A stretch of 5,910 nucleotides of DNA from Treponema sp. (GTDB lineage Bacteria > Spirochaetota > Spirochaetia > Treponematales > Breznakiellaceae), in assembly GCA_031259035.1 (NCBI GenBank), contig JAIRLZ010000294.1, positions 1 through 5,910 on the forward strand. The letters are read 5' to 3'. Of this stretch, positions 5,755 through 5,910 are shown one piece after another. Made by a program: the position numbers and the translations under genes. The notes beneath the pieces are model-generated. The model ran no database searches and was not told where the DNA came from. It worked only from the letters and a program-made list of their open reading frames with translations. Within the stretch, counting starts at the first letter, position 1; each line of letters starts with the position of its first letter.

Positions 5755-5910
5755 ATGAAAGATTATTCCCCTTTTTTCTGTTTTTTTCCGGCTGAATTAA
5801 AGCAAAAAGCATATCCGGCCCATAGCGCCTATATGAGACAGTTACGGATGCTCAAACAGGGGGTGTGGTACGAAATCCGCGCCCTCATCAACAACCGGGA
5901 ACCCTTGTTC
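5755..5910 (+). CDS. Possible REP-associated/IS200-like transposase, N-terminal fragment (partial)
   Basis: The frame opens at ATG 5755, seven bases after GAGG (5744-5747), and stays open for 52 codons to the window edge. The first 26 residues are unremarkable. From residue 27 it reads MRQLRMLKQGVWYEIRALIN then NREPLF. This resembles the start of REP-associated tyrosine transposase (Y1/RayT-like) proteins, which open with a basic stretch, a G-x-x-Y-[HE]-[IV] strand and an N-[NR]-R-x-x-[LI]-F turn. The HUH metal site and catalytic Tyr would lie beyond the window, so the class is not proven. The ATG at 5833 (residue 27) is an alternative start but has no Shine-Dalgarno sequence. The gene is divergent from the DUF4139 gene. 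Confidence 0.45.
   Translation, partial: MKDYSPFFCFFPAELKQKAYPAHSAYMRQLRMLKQGVWYEIRALINNREPLF

Overview
The window looks like a piece of chromosome from a spirochaete, most likely a Treponema-like gut species. I infer this from the style of the Lon N-terminus (GRPIFPGIFTP), the roughly 50% or higher GC of the main genes, and a partial ORF at the right end that resembles the transposase-like proteins common in termite-gut treponemes. No rRNA, tRNA or marker gene is present to confirm it.

Layout from left to right: (1) positions 1-1389, minus strand, carry the N-terminal 463 codons of the ATP-dependent protease Lon, cut by the window edge inside the AAA+ module. (2) Positions 1390-1775 are a repeat-rich divergent spacer with two tandem ~120-bp direct repeats and a structured hairpin. 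(3) Positions 1776 to about 2400, plus strand, are an AT-rich, broken amidohydrolase gene. It is interrupted by a 153-bp palindromic, MITE-like element with 15-bp terminal inverted repeats, flanked by a likely 5-6 bp target duplication. Downstream it carries an internal deletion and has lost its 3' end. (4) Positions 3448-2411, minus, encode an RluA-family 23S-rRNA-type pseudouridine synthase with an S4 domain. (5) Positions 5559-3490, minus, encode an exported DUF4139 protein with a C-terminal coiled coil. A good promoter and Shine-Dalgarno site lie upstream, and only 41 bp separate it from the pseudouridine synthase gene, so the two probably form one transcript. (6) Positions 5593-5910 hold a plus-strand terminator-like hairpin, a possible IS3-type end, and the first 52 codons of a plus-strand ORF that resembles a REP-associated or IS200-like transposase.

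The intact genes are housekeeping or envelope functions with no obvious joint pathway. The accessory interest lies in 1390-2400, where three kinds of repeat share the 9-mer CGAACCGCA and where mobile DNA and deletion have destroyed a metabolic gene. I see no defence system, CRISPR array or biosynthetic cluster. The most notable structure is the three-stem element inside the pseudogene and its hairpin relative upstream.
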